NCBI RefSeq assembly: GCF_005771565.1
Contig: NZ_VAWA01000002.1
Span: forward strand, 208,160-272,159
Length of the DNA: 64,000 nt
Direction of reading: 5' to 3'
DNA from: Nesterenkonia sphaerica
GTDB lineage: Bacteria > Actinomycetota > Actinomycetes > Actinomycetales > Micrococcaceae
Shown here: one piece after another, positions 45,818 to 56,445 of the stretch
How the letters are laid out: each line of letters opens with the position of its first letter
Numbering within the stretch: the first letter of the stretch is position 1
Made by a program: the position numbers and the translations under genes
The notes under the pieces: generated by a model
Told to the model about the DNA's origin: nothing
The model's input: only the letters and a program-made list of their open reading frames with translations
Database searches by the model: none

Positions 45818-46836
45818 TCTGAACTCGGTACGGAATGCGTTGGCGCCGCCGTGCTGCCGCGCACCAGCAGCGTATAGGGGAGATCGATGGTGAACTCCTC
45901 ATCGCTTTCCACGCGTCTGAGCATATGCTCGGCCGCGGTGCGCCCCTGACTGGCTGGCTGCTGGTCCACCGTAGTGAGCTGAAACAGTCCGCCCAATTCG
46001 TGACCGTCGATACCGACCACAGACATCTGCTGCGGCACGGCGATCCCCAGATCCCTGGCGGCCAACAGCGCACCGATGGCCATCTCGTCGGATGCGGCCA
46101 CCAACGCTGTCATCTGGTTGGCCGGTGAGCCGTAGAGCTGTTTGGCCGCGGCGTATCCTCCTGCAATGGTGAAGTCTGCTTCCTGCACCAAGGACTCATC
46201 AGGGGTGATGCCGTGCTGCCGTAGTCCCCACAGGAACCCCTCACGTCGTCTGCTGGGCACGTGGTAGTCGACGTCGAACGCCGCTTCGCCGCCAATGTAG
46301 CCGATATGACGGTGGCCCAGGGCCACAAGGTGCTCAGTGGCCAACTGGGTCACCGCGCGATCGTCAATGGCCATGCTCGGCAAATCCGGGAGTGAGCCTC
46401 CAAGCACAATCACGGGCAGGCCCAGGTCCTTGAGCTGCTGGGTCTCCCATGCGTCGAGCTCCAAGGCGATCACGATGACTCCATCGACCCGCCGTCGACG
46501 GAGAAACGCACGAAAGATCTCCCGACGGAGCTGAACATCGCCAGTGACGTTGTAGAGGGTCAGGTCGTATCCTGAACGAGTCAGCGTGTCTGAGATGCCG
46601 GTGAGCACGGTATTGAAGAACCAGCGGTGAAGGTCGGGGATCATCACCCCAATGCTTCTGCTGCGCCCAGACGCCAGGGTGGAGGCAGCAGAAGAGACCA
46701 CGTAGCCAAGCTGCTCCGCTGCGTCGCTGACTCGCTGGCGGGTCGCCGGGGAGACGTGGCCCCGCCCACTGAGCGCTCGTGAGGCGGTCGCCGGCGAGAC
46801 GCCTGCCGCTTGGGCGACTTCATCCAGACTGACCAC
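45814..46836 (-). CDS. LacI family transcriptional regulator of the maltodextrin locus
   Basis: A 340-residue regulator with an N-terminal helix-turn-helix (VSLDEVAQAAGVSPATASRA), the hinge helix with LASGRSRSIGV, and a periplasmic-binding-type sensor domain. The GTG start follows AAGGGA at long spacing. It lies 15 bases after the alpha-glucosidase gene and is probably cotranscribed with it. Two sites matching TGNAANCGNTTNCA lie in the divergent promoter region at 48553-48691 and are its likely operators, so it should repress both arms until a maltose-type inducer binds. Confidence 0.88.
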   Translation of the reverse strand: MVSLDEVAQAAGVSPATASRALSGRGHVSPATRQRVSDAAEQLGYVVSSAASTLASGRSRSIGVMIPDLHRWFFNTVLTGISDTLTRSGYDLTLYNVTGDVQLRREIFRAFLRRRRVDGVIVIALELDAWETQQLKDLGLPVIVLGGSLPDLPSMAIDDRAVTQLATEHLVALGHRHIGYIGGEAAFDVDYHVPSRRREGFLWGLRQHGITPDESLVQEADFTIAGGYAAAKQLYGSPANQMTALVAASDEMAIGALLAARDLGIAVPQQMSVVGIDGHELGGLFQLTTVDQQPASQGRTAAEHMLRRVESDEEFTIDLPYTLLVRGSTAAPTHSVPSSD

Positions 46837-46851
46837 AGCGGCGCCGTCCCT

Positions 46852-48540
46852 TCAGCTCTTACCCGGAAGCTCTAACCATACCGTGGTGTCTGCTGGCACA
46901 TGATCGCCGCTGAGAGGCCGGCTGGAGATCAGTGTGCGCGCCTCACTTGGCAAGAGGACTGCGGCTGCACTGACGTTGGCCAGCACCAGCACGCGGCCGT
47001 TGCGGAACGCCACCACACCGTCCGGGTAGCCCGGCTCCCAATCCAGTGTGCCGCCTCCCAGACTGTACTGCGCCCGAAGCCGCAACAGCTTCCGGTACAG
47101 CTGCAAGGGGGAGGTCTCATCCTGGCGCTGGAGGTCGCGGGCAGCTTCTCGCCAGCGTTCTGGCTGGGGCAGCCAGCTGCGGCCGGTGGCACTGAAGCCA
47201 AAGGCGGGCTGGTCAGCTTCCCACGGCAGCGGGACCCGGCAGCCATCGCGGCCATATTTCTGTCCCTGGGTGCGGAACCACGTGGGGTCCTGACGCGCCT
47301 GCGCAGGCAGATCGTGGACCTCGTCGAGCCCGAGCTCCTCGCCCTGGTACAAGTACGCCGAGCCGGGCAGCGCCAGCATCAGTGCGGTGGCTGCCTGCGC
47401 CCGGGGCAGGGCCGCCTCGCGGGAGGGGACACCCGGGAAGTCCGGACCGATGCCGCTGCCCTGCGGATTATCCTCCTGCAGCGACAATCGCGTGGCGTGA
47501 CGCACCACGTCATGATTGGACAGCACCCACGTCCCCGGTGCGCCGACCTCTGCAAATGCCGCAATCGACCGAGTAATGATCGAACGCAGCTCTGCGGCGT
47601 CCCACGGGGCCAGAAGGTACTCGAAGTTGAACGTTTGGTGCATCTCGTCGGGTCGGACCCACAGCGCCATCTTCTCCACCGAAGAGACCCATGCCTCACC
47701 GCAGAGCGCCCGGTCGCCGTCATACTCCTCGAGCACAGTTCGCCAGTCCCGATACACGTCGTGGACCGCTGGCTGCTCGAAATACGGAGCGGGTTCCGCT
47801 TCCCCGCCCATGGAAGCCGTCGCCTCGTCCGGCGAATAGTTTGGCAAGTCCTGGTCCTTGACGAGTCCGTGGGCGACGTCGACCCGGAAGCCGTCCACTC
47901 CCCTGTCGAGCCAGAAACGCAAAATTCTGCGAAATTCTGCCTTGACCTCCTCATTCGACCAGTCAAAGTCGGGCTGGCTGGAGTCGAACAGGTGCAGGTA
48001 CCACTGCCCGGGGGATCCGTCAGCTTCGCGCACGCGGGTCCACGCCGCCCCGCCAAAGATCGACTGCCAATTGTTCGGCGGGTGCTCCCCCTGTTCACCG
48101 GTACCGTCGCGGAAAATGTAGCGATTCCGGGCGGGGCTTCCCGGTACCGAGTTGAGCGCTTCCTGGAACCACGGATGCTGATCAGAGGAGTGGTTCGGCA
48201 CCAAGTCCACAATGATCCGAATGCCGTGGGCATGCGCCTGGGCCAGCAGGGTGTCGAAATCTGCCAAGGTGCCGAAAATCGGGTCCACGTCGCAGTAGTC
48301 GGCGACGTCGTATCCGGCGTCTTTCTGAGGCGAGGTCATGAAGGGGCTCAGCCAGATGGCATCGATGCCGAGCTCCCGCAGCTCGGGAAGCCGCGCAGTA
48401 GCCCCCGCCAAGTCCCCGACGCCGTTGCCGCTGGCATCAGTAAATGACCGGGGGTAGATCTGATAGATCACTGCACTGCGCCACCACTCATGGCCTGGTC
48501 CAGATTCGGCGGTGTGATGCTCGTCATACGGTGAGGTCAT
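46852..48540 (-). CDS. alpha-glucosidase / oligo-1,6-glucosidase (GH13)
   Basis: A 562-residue GH13 enzyme with the (beta/alpha)8 barrel. The nucleophile Asp is in GFRVDVAHG, the acid Glu in LCGEAWV, the transition-state Asp in LSNHDVV, and DLVPNHSSD carries the conserved first-region residues. It lacks a signal peptide, so it cleaves imported maltodextrins or isomaltose inside the cell. The start is the ATG at 48540, with a weak upstream AAAG; an earlier ATG would put the start inside the operator. It is divergent from the MalE-F-G operon. Confidence 0.9.
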   Translation of the reverse strand: MTSPYDEHHTAESGPGHEWWRSAVIYQIYPRSFTDASGNGVGDLAGATARLPELRELGIDAIWLSPFMTSPQKDAGYDVADYCDVDPIFGTLADFDTLLAQAHAHGIRIIVDLVPNHSSDQHPWFQEALNSVPGSPARNRYIFRDGTGEQGEHPPNNWQSIFGGAAWTRVREADGSPGQWYLHLFDSSQPDFDWSNEEVKAEFRRILRFWLDRGVDGFRVDVAHGLVKDQDLPNYSPDEATASMGGEAEPAPYFEQPAVHDVYRDWRTVLEEYDGDRALCGEAWVSSVEKMALWVRPDEMHQTFNFEYLLAPWDAAELRSIITRSIAAFAEVGAPGTWVLSNHDVVRHATRLSLQEDNPQGSGIGPDFPGVPSREAALPRAQAATALMLALPGSAYLYQGEELGLDEVHDLPAQARQDPTWFRTQGQKYGRDGCRVPLPWEADQPAFGFSATGRSWLPQPERWREAARDLQRQDETSPLQLYRKLLRLRAQYSLGGGTLDWEPGYPDGVVAFRNGRVLVLANVSAAAVLLPSEARTLISSRPLSGDHVPADTTVWLELPGKS

Positions 48541-48552
48541 CTTTACACCATA

Positions 48553-48570
48553 TATGGAAGCGATTCCATA
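48553..48570. promoter_or_regulatory. LacI-type operator 1
   Basis: TATGGAAGCGATTCCATA is an 18-bp near-palindrome whose core TGGAAGCGATTCCA matches TGNAANCGNTTNCA perfectly. It lies 13 bases upstream of the alpha-glucosidase start. A second palindrome, CCATATATGG (48548-48557), overlaps it. Confidence 0.75.
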
Positions 48571-48649
48571 CACCACCTATCGTCCCTCAGTGCACTCTCA
48601 TCCTTCATGCGCTTGGGTTTTCCCGCCTAACGTTTCATGCCAATGAGAG

Positions 48650-48678
48650 TTGCATAGATCACATTCAGTGTTCATACT
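48650..48678 (+). promoter_or_regulatory. promoter of the malE-type operon
   Basis: -35 TTGCAT (48650-48655) and -10 CATACT (48673-48678) with 17-bp spacing. The second LacI operator begins at the last base of the -10 box. Confidence 0.6.
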
Positions 48679-48691
48679 GGAAGCGCTTGCA
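48678..48691. promoter_or_regulatory. LacI-type operator 2
   Basis: TGGAAGCGCTTGCA matches TGNAANCGNTTNCA at every defined position, with a perfect AAGCGCTT core. It covers the expected transcription start of the malE-type operon, as expected for a repressor site. Confidence 0.75.
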
Positions 48692-48740
48692 CGCGCCGAG
48701 TACGGCCGAGGCGTCACCACCCACTCACGAGAGGCACATC

Positions 48741-50006
48741 ATGAAGACACCCGCCCCAGACATTTTCCGGTTCTCTGCAGTACTCAGCGTGGCTGCACTG
48801 GCGCTCACTGGCTGTGGCGGCGCAGATGACGCTGCCAGCGCGGATGAGGAAGCAGGCGACGACGGCGCTGCGGCCCCGGAAGCCTCTGGGGAGCTGAGCG
48901 TGTGGGTCGACTCCGACCGTGCCGATGTGCTGGCCGAGGCCGCCGCAGACTTTGAAGCCGACACTGGCATCACCGTCAACCTGGTGCAGCAGGACTTCGC
49001 TGAGGTGCGCGACCAATTCGTCTCTCAAGTCCCCACCGGGGAGGGCCCCGACATCGCCGTCGGCGCTCACGACTGGCTCGGAGTACTGGTGACCAACGGG
49101 GTCGTCGCCCCGGTGGAGCTCGGTGATGCAGCTGAAGACTTTGAAGACGTCGCGATTGAAGCCTGGACCTACGACGGGCAGGTCTACGGAGTCCCCTACT
49201 CCATTGAGAACATCGCCCTGCTGCGCAACGCTGACCTGGTGAACGAGGCACCCGGCTCCTTCGACGAGATGATCGAACTCGGTGAAACCTCCGGAGCCAC
49301 CTACCCCTTCCTGGTCGGGCTCGATGCCCAGACGGCGGACCCCTACCACCTCTACCCATTCCAGATGTCCTTTGGTGCACCGGTGTTCGGACAGAACAGC
49401 GACGGCAGCTACAACGCCGAGGAGCTGACGATCGGCAACGAGGGCGGCATCGAATTTGCCGAGTGGCTCGCTGACCAGGGCGAGGCAGGGACCCTGAGCA
49501 CCAACATCGACGGAGACCTGGCACGGGAAAACTTCATCGACGGGGAGTCCCCCTTCCTGCTCACCGGACCGTGGAACGTTCCTGCGGCCGAGGAAGCGGG
49601 CATCAATCTTGCGGTCGATCCCATCCCAGCCGCTGGAGAGGAAGATGCTCAGCCCTTTGCTGGGGTCCAGGGATTCTTCCTCTCAGCCCAGAGTGAGAAC
49701 ACGCTGGCCGCCACCACCTTCTTGGTCGACTACGTCGGTTCCCCCGAGATCCAACAGTCGCTCTACGAGGTCGGCGGCCGTGCCCCGGCCCTGACGGAGG
49801 CCTTCGACGCCGCGATGGCTGACGATGAGATCGTGGCCGGCTTCGGCGCAGTCGGAGCCGAGGCGGTGCCGATGCCGGCAATCCCAGAAATGGGTGCCGT
49901 GTGGGACTACTGGGGCGCCAGCCAGGCAGCCATCATCAATGGTGAGGGTGACCCAGCGCAGCTGTGGGAGCAGATGGCTGAGGACATCGCCGAGGCCACG
50001 GAGTAG
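48741..50006 (+). CDS. maltose/maltodextrin ABC transporter substrate-binding lipoprotein
   Basis: A 421-residue protein with a lipoprotein signal peptide that ends in the lipobox LTGC (Cys near residue 25), followed by an Asp/Glu/Ala-rich spacer and a MalE-like solute-binding fold (GELSVWVDSDRADVLAEAA and GPDIAVGAHDWLG). GAGAGGC precedes the ATG. It is first in the operon with two permeases and a GH13 enzyme. It captures maltodextrins outside the cell. The upstream reading frame of about 100 codons runs through promoter and operator and is noncoding. Confidence 0.9.
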   Translation: MKTPAPDIFRFSAVLSVAALALTGCGGADDAASADEEAGDDGAAAPEASGELSVWVDSDRADVLAEAAADFEADTGITVNLVQQDFAEVRDQFVSQVPTGEGPDIAVGAHDWLGVLVTNGVVAPVELGDAAEDFEDVAIEAWTYDGQVYGVPYSIENIALLRNADLVNEAPGSFDEMIELGETSGATYPFLVGLDAQTADPYHLYPFQMSFGAPVFGQNSDGSYNAEELTIGNEGGIEFAEWLADQGEAGTLSTNIDGDLARENFIDGESPFLLTGPWNVPAAEEAGINLAVDPIPAAGEEDAQPFAGVQGFFLSAQSENTLAATTFLVDYVGSPEIQQSLYEVGGRAPALTEAFDAAMADDEIVAGFGAVGAEAVPMPAIPEMGAVWDYWGASQAAIINGEGDPAQLWEQMAEDIAEATE

Positions 50007-50009
50007 TCC

Positions 50010-51653
50010 ATGGCTGACGGGTCCACCACCAGCAGGCCAGTGCGGGAGACGTCACGGAGGCGGGCCCGTCGGCAGAAGCAGGCCTCAACCCTCATTGAAG
50101 CGACCTCCTCCGGGTGGAAGCTGATGCTGTTCAAGATCGTTGTGCTCAGCCTGCTCTGCGCCACTGCCGTCTACGCGGCGCTTGTGCTGTTCATGATTGA
50201 GCGGTGGCTGGTGGGCTCGCTGGTCATCATCGGAGCCGCCGCGCTGACTTGGATCTACCTCAAGCGCGGCGTGCTTCCAGCCAAGTACCTCGCGCCGGGG
50301 CTGGTCTTTCTGCTCATCTTTCAGATCTTCGTGGTGCTCTATTCCGGTTACGTAGCTTTCACCAACTACGGCACCGGTCACAACTCCACCAAAGATCACG
50401 CCATCCAAGCCATCATGCTCCAGTCCCAGGACCGGGTCCCGGACTCCCCCACCTATCAGGTGTCGGTGCTGGAGGAGGCAGGAGAGCTTCTGACCACCGA
50501 CCAGCTGTATCTGGCGGTGGTCTCCGCCGATGACGAGATCCTGATCGGCAGTGCGGAGCAGCCGCTGGAGCCGACGGACCAGGCCACCGTGGAGGACGGG
50601 CGCGTGGTCGCCGCGGAGGGTTTCGAGGTCCTGGAGTTCCATCAGCTGCTCGAGCGCCAGACTGAGATCACCGACCTCTCCGTAGCGATCAGCGAGGATC
50701 CCAACGACGGATACCTGCGAACCCAGGACGGTCAGCGGGCCTACGTCTACACGTCGAGGTATATCTACGACGAAGCTGCCGACACCATGACCAGTTCGGA
50801 GACCGGTACGGTCTACCGTGACACGGGTGAAGGAGCATTCATCGCCGAAGACGGTGACCAGCTACTGCCGGGGTGGCGGATCAATGTCGGCATGGACAAC
50901 TTCGTTCGCGCCGTGACGGAGGAGTCCATCCGCGGCCCCCTGATCTACGTGACATTGTGGACCTTTGCCTTCGCCTTCCTGTCGGTGGCCACCACCTTTG
51001 CGCTGGGCCTGTTCCTGGCCATGGTGTTCAACGACAAGCGAATGACCTCCCGGAAGTACTACCGCCTGGTGATGATCCTGCCCTACGCCTTCCCCGGCTT
51101 CCTCTCCGCCCTGGTCTGGGCGGGCATGATGAATCAGGAGTTCGGCTTTCTGAACAATGTCCTCTTCGGCGGAGCCGCCATTCCCTGGCTGACAGACCCC
51201 TGGCTGGCCAAGATCAGCATCCTCATCGTCAACCTGTGGCTGGGATTTCCGTATATGTTCCTGGTCTGCACCGGCGCGCTGCAGTCCATTCCGGAGGAGC
51301 TCAGCGAAGCTGCTCAGGTGGATGGGGCGAAACCGTTCCAGGCCTTCCGCAGCATCAAACTTCCCCTACTCCTGACCGCGCTGGCTCCGCTGCTGATCAG
51401 CTCCTTCGCCTTCAACTTCAACAACTTCAATCTGGTCTACATGCTTACCGGTGGCGGTCCCCGGGATGTCTCGGCCGGAGTCAGTGTGGGCTCCACCGAC
51501 ATCCTGATCTCCATGGTCTACAAGGTGGCCTTCGTCGGCGCTCAAGCAGACTACGGGCTCGCCAGCGCCTTCTCGATCCTGATCTTCATCATTGTCGGCA
51601 CCATTTCGGTGGTGGCATTCCGCAGAACCAAAGCCCTGGAGGAGCTGAACTGA
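50010..51653 (+). CDS. maltose ABC transporter permease MalF-type
   Basis: A 547-residue membrane protein with eight predicted helices and a large extracytoplasmic loop between helices 3 and 4 (about residues 125-305), as in MalF. The EAA loop, which contacts the ATPase, is EELSEAAQVDGAKPFQAF (around residue 430). It lies between the binding-protein gene and MalG with minimal gaps (3 and 1 bases). No MalK ATPase gene is in the locus, so a shared ATPase elsewhere probably drives it. Confidence 0.9.
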   Translation: MADGSTTSRPVRETSRRRARRQKQASTLIEATSSGWKLMLFKIVVLSLLCATAVYAALVLFMIERWLVGSLVIIGAAALTWIYLKRGVLPAKYLAPGLVFLLIFQIFVVLYSGYVAFTNYGTGHNSTKDHAIQAIMLQSQDRVPDSPTYQVSVLEEAGELLTTDQLYLAVVSADDEILIGSAEQPLEPTDQATVEDGRVVAAEGFEVLEFHQLLERQTEITDLSVAISEDPNDGYLRTQDGQRAYVYTSRYIYDEAADTMTSSETGTVYRDTGEGAFIAEDGDQLLPGWRINVGMDNFVRAVTEESIRGPLIYVTLWTFAFAFLSVATTFALGLFLAMVFNDKRMTSRKYYRLVMILPYAFPGFLSALVWAGMMNQEFGFLNNVLFGGAAIPWLTDPWLAKISILIVNLWLGFPYMFLVCTGALQSIPEELSEAAQVDGAKPFQAFRSIKLPLLLTALAPLLISSFAFNFNNFNLVYMLTGGGPRDVSAGVSVGSTDILISMVYKVAFVGAQADYGLASAFSILIFIIVGTISVVAFRRTKALEELN

Positions 51654-51654
51654 T

Positions 51655-52626
51655 ATGGCCGTGACAGCTCCTGGATCCACGCTCCCCGCCGCCGCGCCTG
51701 CTCAGCCCAGCGGCCCCGAGAGCCGGCGCTGGTATCGGAAGCGCACCTCCGAAAGTGCGCCGCTGACGCGGCGTCCGTTCAGGAAGTGGTGGCGCGAGAC
51801 GGGGTGGCGGCACTTAGTCGGGGCAGCTGTCGTGGTCTTCTCCGTCTTCCCCCTGGTGTACGTGCTCTCCGCGTCGTTGAACCCGGGTGGGACACTGATC
51901 TCTGCGAACTCACTGTTCAGCAACGTCAGCCTGGGCAGCTATGTGGAACTGTTCAACCGGCCGCAACAGCCCTATGCGGCGTGGTTCCTCAATACGCTGG
52001 TCATTGGGCTCTCGGCGTCGGCAGGATCGGTGCTGCTGGGAGCACTGGCCGCCTACGCGTTCTCCCGGATGCGTTTCACCGGGCGGCGGATGGGACTGAT
52101 CACGCTGGTGCTGGTGCAGATGTTCCCGCAGCTGCTGGCGATGGTGGCGATCTTTCTGTTGATGATGGGCATCAGCGAGGTCTTCCCCGGGCTCGGGCTC
52201 AACAGCCAAATCGGTCTGATCATGGTTTATCTCGGCGGGGCACTGGGGGTCAACACGTACCTGATGTACGGATTCTTCAACACCGTCCCCACCTCTATTG
52301 ACGAGGCCGCACACATTGACGGTGCCGGCCACGCGAGGATCTTCTTCACCATCATTCTCCCCCTGGTATCACCGATCCTGGCGGTCGTGGCCCTGCTCTC
52401 CCTGGTGGCCACACTCAGCGAGTTCGTCATCGCCTCGGTGCTGCTGCGCGACCCGGAGCGGCAGACCCTTGCGGTGGGCCTCTTTCAGTTCATCTCCCAG
52501 GAGACCTCGCAGAACTGGTCAGTCTTTGCTGCCGGTGCGGTGCTCGCCGCCGTGATCCCGGTGGCTCTGTTCCTGCTGCTGCAGCGCTACATCGTCTCCG
52601 GGCTCACCGCCGGGAGCGTGAAGTGA
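51655..52626 (+). CDS. maltose ABC transporter permease MalG-type
   Basis: A 323-residue permease with a hydrophilic N-terminal 55 residues, six membrane helices and the EAA loop SIDEAAHIDGAGHARIFF (near residue 222). The ATG lies one base after the MalF stop, and its own stop overlaps the GTG of the following GH13 gene, so all are coupled. It forms the transmembrane channel with the MalF-type protein. Confidence 0.9.
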   Translation: MAVTAPGSTLPAAAPAQPSGPESRRWYRKRTSESAPLTRRPFRKWWRETGWRHLVGAAVVVFSVFPLVYVLSASLNPGGTLISANSLFSNVSLGSYVELFNRPQQPYAAWFLNTLVIGLSASAGSVLLGALAAYAFSRMRFTGRRMGLITLVLVQMFPQLLAMVAIFLLMMGISEVFPGLGLNSQIGLIMVYLGGALGVNTYLMYGFFNTVPTSIDEAAHIDGAGHARIFFTIILPLVSPILAVVALLSLVATLSEFVIASVLLRDPERQTLAVGLFQFISQETSQNWSVFAAGAVLAAVIPVALFLLLQRYIVSGLTAGSVK

Positions 52627-54536
52627 CCCGCCCGCCGCAGCCGCACCATGACGGCTCCGCACTCTATGTCTCCACGCAGGAGCCAGCGCTGGGAGAAACG
52701 GTGACCCTCCGCCTGCGGGTCCCGGACAGCTACCCTGCGCTGGACAGCGTGCTGGTGCGCTCCAATCCTGACCACGAGCCGCACTGGGACTCCGCCCACG
52801 ACCTTGGAAGCGTAGACGGCTGGCAGTGGTGGGAGGCTCAGATCACGGTGGCCAACCCCCGGCACGGCTACCGCTGGATGCTGGTCCGCTCCGCCACGGT
52901 CAGCGCCCCAGAGGTGGAATGGGTCAATCAGGCTGGGGTGCACACCGGCGAAGTGCTCGACGCCGCGGATTTCAGTCTCGTGACCCGCCCCGGCCCGCCG
53001 GACTGGCTGACCCATTCGGTCATGTACCAGATCTTCCCGGACCGCTTCGCCACCTCAGCACGTGGACCCACCCGCTCCGACCCGGCCTGGGCCGAGCCAG
53101 CAGACTGGCAGGATCCTGTCGATCCGGTGATGCCCTCCCGCGTCCGCCAGTTCTACGGAGGTGAGCTCGACGGGATCACCGAGAAGCTGGGGTACCTGGA
53201 GAACTTGGGGGTGGGGATCATCTACCTCACGCCCTTCTTCCCTGCAGCGTCGAATCACCGCTACGACGCCGCCAGCTTCACCACCGTGGATCCACACCTG
53301 GGCGGGGATGAGGCCTTGATCCGCCTCATCGACGCCGCCCACCACCGGGGCATCAAGGTCATCGGAGACCTGACGCTGAACCACTCTGGGAACGGTCACG
53401 AGTGGTTTCAGCGCGCCCGCCGCGATCCTTCGGCTCCGGAGCGCAGCTTCTACTACTTCTCTGATGAGACCGCCGATGCTCAGTATGAATCCTGGTTGGG
53501 CACGGCGTCACTGCCCAAATTCAACTGGGCGTCCCCGCAACTGCGTGAGGCGTTCATCGACGGCCCCGGCTCCGTGGTGGCGAAATGGCTGCAACCGCCG
53601 TTCAACCTCGACGGGTGGCGCATCGACGTGGCAAATATGACCGGGCGGCTGCGCGAGGTGGATCTCAACCAGGAGGTCAGAACGCTTCTGCGGCGCACCA
53701 TGGAGCAGGTCAAGCCCGATTCAGCGCTGCTGGCCGAATCCACCAATGACGCCACCAGTGATCTGACAGGAGACGCCTGGCACGGCGCAATGACCTACCC
53801 GTCCTTCACCCGACCGCTCTGGCAATGGCTCTCCGCACCCCAGCCGACCCCGTACCGTACGGCAGAAAACACCGAGGAGACTGTGCCGTGGTTCTTCGGC
53901 CAGCCAGCCGGCGGAATCCCAGCGGGCACGGCCGCAGACTTCGCCTCCGCTGTCGACACGTTCAACGCTCCCATCCCCTGGCGGGTCCGGCTGGCGAATA
54001 TGAACCCGCTGGACACCCACGACACCGCCCGCTTTGCGCAGCACGCCGCCCCAGGCACAGCGCCGACTGCCGTGGCCCTGCAAATGACGCTGCCTGGGCT
54101 GCCGACGGTCTTCGCCGGTGACGAGTTCGGCCTTCGTGGGGCAGACGGTGAACTCAGCCGCACTCCCCTGCCGTGGACCCAGCTGAACGCACCCGATCTA
54201 TGCCACCGGATGGAGCTCTACCGCGAGCTGATCAGTCTGCGGAAACAGCACCGCGCGCTGCGCGACGGCGGGATGCGCTGGCTGCACACCGATGACCACA
54301 GCGTGGCATTCCTCCGGGAGTCCAGCGCGGAATCACTGGTGGTCTTTGCGGCAGCCCCCTCCGCCGGTGAACTCCACTGCGTGGACCTGGCCGAGGAGCT
54401 GCCCGGGGCGCAGACGGCCACGCGACTCTGGGGAACCGCCGAACTGATCACCTCCGCCACGGGTGTGCAGCTGCGCGCCCAGGGACCGAGCTGTGCAATC
54501 TGGCACTTACCAGGTGTAGTGCTGCCCCAGCGGTAA
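52623..54536 (+). CDS. GH13 alpha-amylase family enzyme (neopullulanase/cyclomaltodextrinase-like)
   Basis: A 637-residue enzyme. The first ~120 residues look like a beta-sandwich N-domain of the CBM34 type (VTLRLRVPDSYPALDSVLV), followed by a GH13 barrel with the nucleophile Asp in GWRIDVANMTG, the acid Glu in LLAESTND and the third acid in LDTHDTARF. There is no signal peptide, so it acts on imported dextrins. The GTG start overlaps the MalG stop by four bases. It probably trims linear or cyclic maltodextrins for the alpha-glucosidase. Confidence 0.88.
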   Translation: MTRPPQPHHDGSALYVSTQEPALGETVTLRLRVPDSYPALDSVLVRSNPDHEPHWDSAHDLGSVDGWQWWEAQITVANPRHGYRWMLVRSATVSAPEVEWVNQAGVHTGEVLDAADFSLVTRPGPPDWLTHSVMYQIFPDRFATSARGPTRSDPAWAEPADWQDPVDPVMPSRVRQFYGGELDGITEKLGYLENLGVGIIYLTPFFPAASNHRYDAASFTTVDPHLGGDEALIRLIDAAHHRGIKVIGDLTLNHSGNGHEWFQRARRDPSAPERSFYYFSDETADAQYESWLGTASLPKFNWASPQLREAFIDGPGSVVAKWLQPPFNLDGWRIDVANMTGRLREVDLNQEVRTLLRRTMEQVKPDSALLAESTNDATSDLTGDAWHGAMTYPSFTRPLWQWLSAPQPTPYRTAENTEETVPWFFGQPAGGIPAGTAADFASAVDTFNAPIPWRVRLANMNPLDTHDTARFAQHAAPGTAPTAVALQMTLPGLPTVFAGDEFGLRGADGELSRTPLPWTQLNAPDLCHRMELYRELISLRKQHRALRDGGMRWLHTDDHSVAFLRESSAESLVVFAAAPSAGELHCVDLAEELPGAQTATRLWGTAELITSATGVQLRAQGPSCAIWHLPGVVLPQR

Positions 54537-55994
<1,458 letters not shown>

Positions 55995-56007
55995 CCCCGG
56001 GCGGTCA

Positions 56008-56406
56008 TCACATCAGTGAACCGTGCGTCACAGGTGCGAGGCTGTCCGTCTCCTCCTCGGTGAAGAGGCGGGAGCGCACGATGAACCTGTTCCCCGTCGG
56101 GACCTCGATGCTGAATCCTGAGCCGCGACCCTTGGTGACATCGATGGTGATGTGGGTGTGGGACCAGTACTCGAACTGCGGTTTGGAGATCCACACCGGC
56201 ACAGGTTCCGGAGTGCCGGGCTCAAGCTCCCCCAGCAGGACGTCCTGAGGCCCAGTCATGAATGTGCCCTGGGTGTAGCACATGGGTGCTGAGCCGTCGC
56301 AGCATCCTCCGGATTGGTGGAACATCAGCGGCTGGCCGTGCTCGTCACGAAGCTGACGGAGCAGAGCGGCAGCATCATCTGTCACTGCAACACGCTCAGC
56401 ACCCAT
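56008..56406 (-). CDS. DUF779 family protein (aldehyde dehydrogenase partner)
   Basis: A 132-residue protein with the typical DUF779 Cys cluster QSGGCCDGSAPMC (about residues 32-44), a likely metal or thiol site, and WSHTHITIDVTKGRG. It lies 39 bases after an aldehyde dehydrogenase gene on the same strand, a frequent pairing. It is thought to help or regulate the dehydrogenase, though the mechanism is not known to me. GAGAAGGGAG precedes the ATG. Confidence 0.88.
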   Translation of the reverse strand: MGAERVAVTDDAAALLRQLRDEHGQPLMFHQSGGCCDGSAPMCYTQGTFMTGPQDVLLGELEPGTPEPVPVWISKPQFEYWSHTHITIDVTKGRGSGFSIEVPTGNRFIVRSRLFTEEETDSLAPVTHGSLM

Positions 56407-56445
56407 GGCGGGCTCCCTTCTCTCAGGTGGGTCACTACGGGAGGT

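Noticed and set aside
46900..48447. 515-codon open frame antisense to the alpha-glucosidase
   Set aside because: Fully opposite a GH13 gene with all catalytic motifs; long antisense frames are expected in high-GC DNA.
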